Positions 5,249 to 5,668 of a DNA stretch of 5,668 nucleotides are shown here, one piece after another. The translations under genes and the position numbers were made by a program. Numbering within the stretch: position 1 is the stretch's first letter; each line of letters starts with the position of its first letter. A model generated the notes under the pieces. It ran no database searches and had not been told where the DNA came from. It saw only the letters and a list, made by a program, of their open reading frames with translations. This DNA is from Spirochaetales bacterium (GTDB lineage: Bacteria; Spirochaetota; Spirochaetia; Sphaerochaetales; Sphaerochaetaceae), in contig JALFYG010000223.1 in assembly GCA_022784805.1 (NCBI GenBank), positions 1-5,668 on the forward strand, in the 5' to 3' direction.

Positions 5249-5668
5249 TCATTTTATCTTCGACTTACGCTGCATCATCACAGCGTTCCCATAAGAGTAG
5301 GTATCAACTACAAAAGGGCCGATTCTCTGAGTGTTCTCACTCTCAGCCTTACCCTGGAGCATATATTGAGAGAAATGTATCATATCATCAACCATCACTC
5401 TCATATCCTCCCTTTCTGTTCCCTGTTTCCTGTACCCAGGAAGGAATCTGTAGTCATTATAGTGCTCAAGGCTCTTGGATAATTCTATAAGGGAATCTCT
5501 ATAGAGGGATGTATTATAAGAGCCGGGAAGCCATAGCCATGCCCCGCTTCCTGAGCCTACGGCATCTCCTGCAAACAATGCCTTATGCTTCTCATCCAGG
5601 AAGACCACACTTCCTGGAGTATGACCAAAGGCATTGATCACCTTTATCTTGACGCCACCTAGGTCGAT
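5249..5668 (-). CDS. Metallo-beta-lactamase-fold hydrolase, C-terminal part (5' end outside window)
   Basis: The frame is open to the right edge, giving 139 visible residues up to TGA at 5249-5251. The GTG at 5641 is internal and not a real start. Fragment numbering from the window edge: GHTPGS at 15-20 carries the metal-ligand His16, and LFAGD at 31-35 carries the bridging Asp35. These two motifs mark the second half of a metallo-beta-lactamase fold. The N-terminal HxHxDH motif would lie outside the window. The last histidine ligand, normally in a PGH-type motif, appears as LPGYR with Tyr79. The remainder ends in the usual helix and small beta hairpin. Members hydrolyse thioesters, phosphodiesters, lactones and other substrates, so the substrate cannot be told. 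It could be an active enzyme with a changed metal site or an altered-function relative. No promoter is visible because its 5' end is missing. Confidence 0.85.
   Translation of the reverse strand: MDLGGVKIKVINAFGHTPGSVVFLDEKHKALFAGDAVGSGSGAWLWLPGSYNTSLYRDSLIELSKSLEHYNDYRFLPGYRKQGTEREDMRVMVDDMIHFSQYMLQGKAESENTQRIGPFVVDTYSYGNAVMMQRKSKIK

Noticed and set aside
5149..5490. Plus-strand 113- and 79-codon frames opposite the end of the MBL-fold gene
   Set aside because: Both lie mostly antisense to a gene with clear family motifs and lack a ribosome site. They are shadow frames.

Overview
The window looks like a low- to mid-GC Firmicutes chromosome, most likely a Clostridia/Lachnospiraceae-type gut or rumen anaerobe. 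This rests on strong AAGGAGG-type ribosome binding sites, AT-rich spacers, intrinsic terminators, and the wording of the dTDP-rhamnose proteins, including an insertion in RmlD (about residues 31-52) that I associate with this group. The organism call is an inference; no rRNA or other marker is present.

Layout. Positions 3-173 (+) hold the last 56 codons of a probable insertion-sequence transposase, followed by about 400 AT-rich non-coding bases. Positions 575-1006 (+) hold a small lone protein with a PD-(D/E)XK nuclease signature, ending in an intrinsic terminator at 1033-1076. Facing it on the minus strand is a compact four-gene operon, rfbA-rfbC-rfbB-rfbD (rmlA, rmlC, rmlB, rmlD; 4635 down to 1212). 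Upstream of rfbA is a 613-base spacer (4636-5248). It contains operator-like palindromes and repeats next to rfbA, a minus-strand intrinsic terminator, and a possible 33-residue ORF or structured small RNA. The window ends inside a minus-strand metallo-beta-lactamase-fold gene whose 5' end lies beyond position 5668.

How the genes work together. The four rfb/rml enzymes form the complete pathway from glucose-1-phosphate and dTTP to dTDP-L-rhamnose, the rhamnose donor for cell-surface polysaccharides. Start and stop codons overlap at two junctions and only 15 bases separate the third pair, so the genes are almost certainly co-transcribed and translationally coupled. The nuclease-like gene and transposase tail form a small accessory patch beside this housekeeping operon. 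The metallo-beta-lactamase-fold gene shows no clear functional link to rhamnose synthesis.

Most of the window is well-understood biology. The parts that deserve a second look are the phased repeats in front of rfbA, the small transcription-unit-like element at 4935-5091, the lone nuclease-fold gene, and the replaced histidine in the metallo-beta-lactamase-fold protein. I see no convincing evidence of a new multi-gene system.
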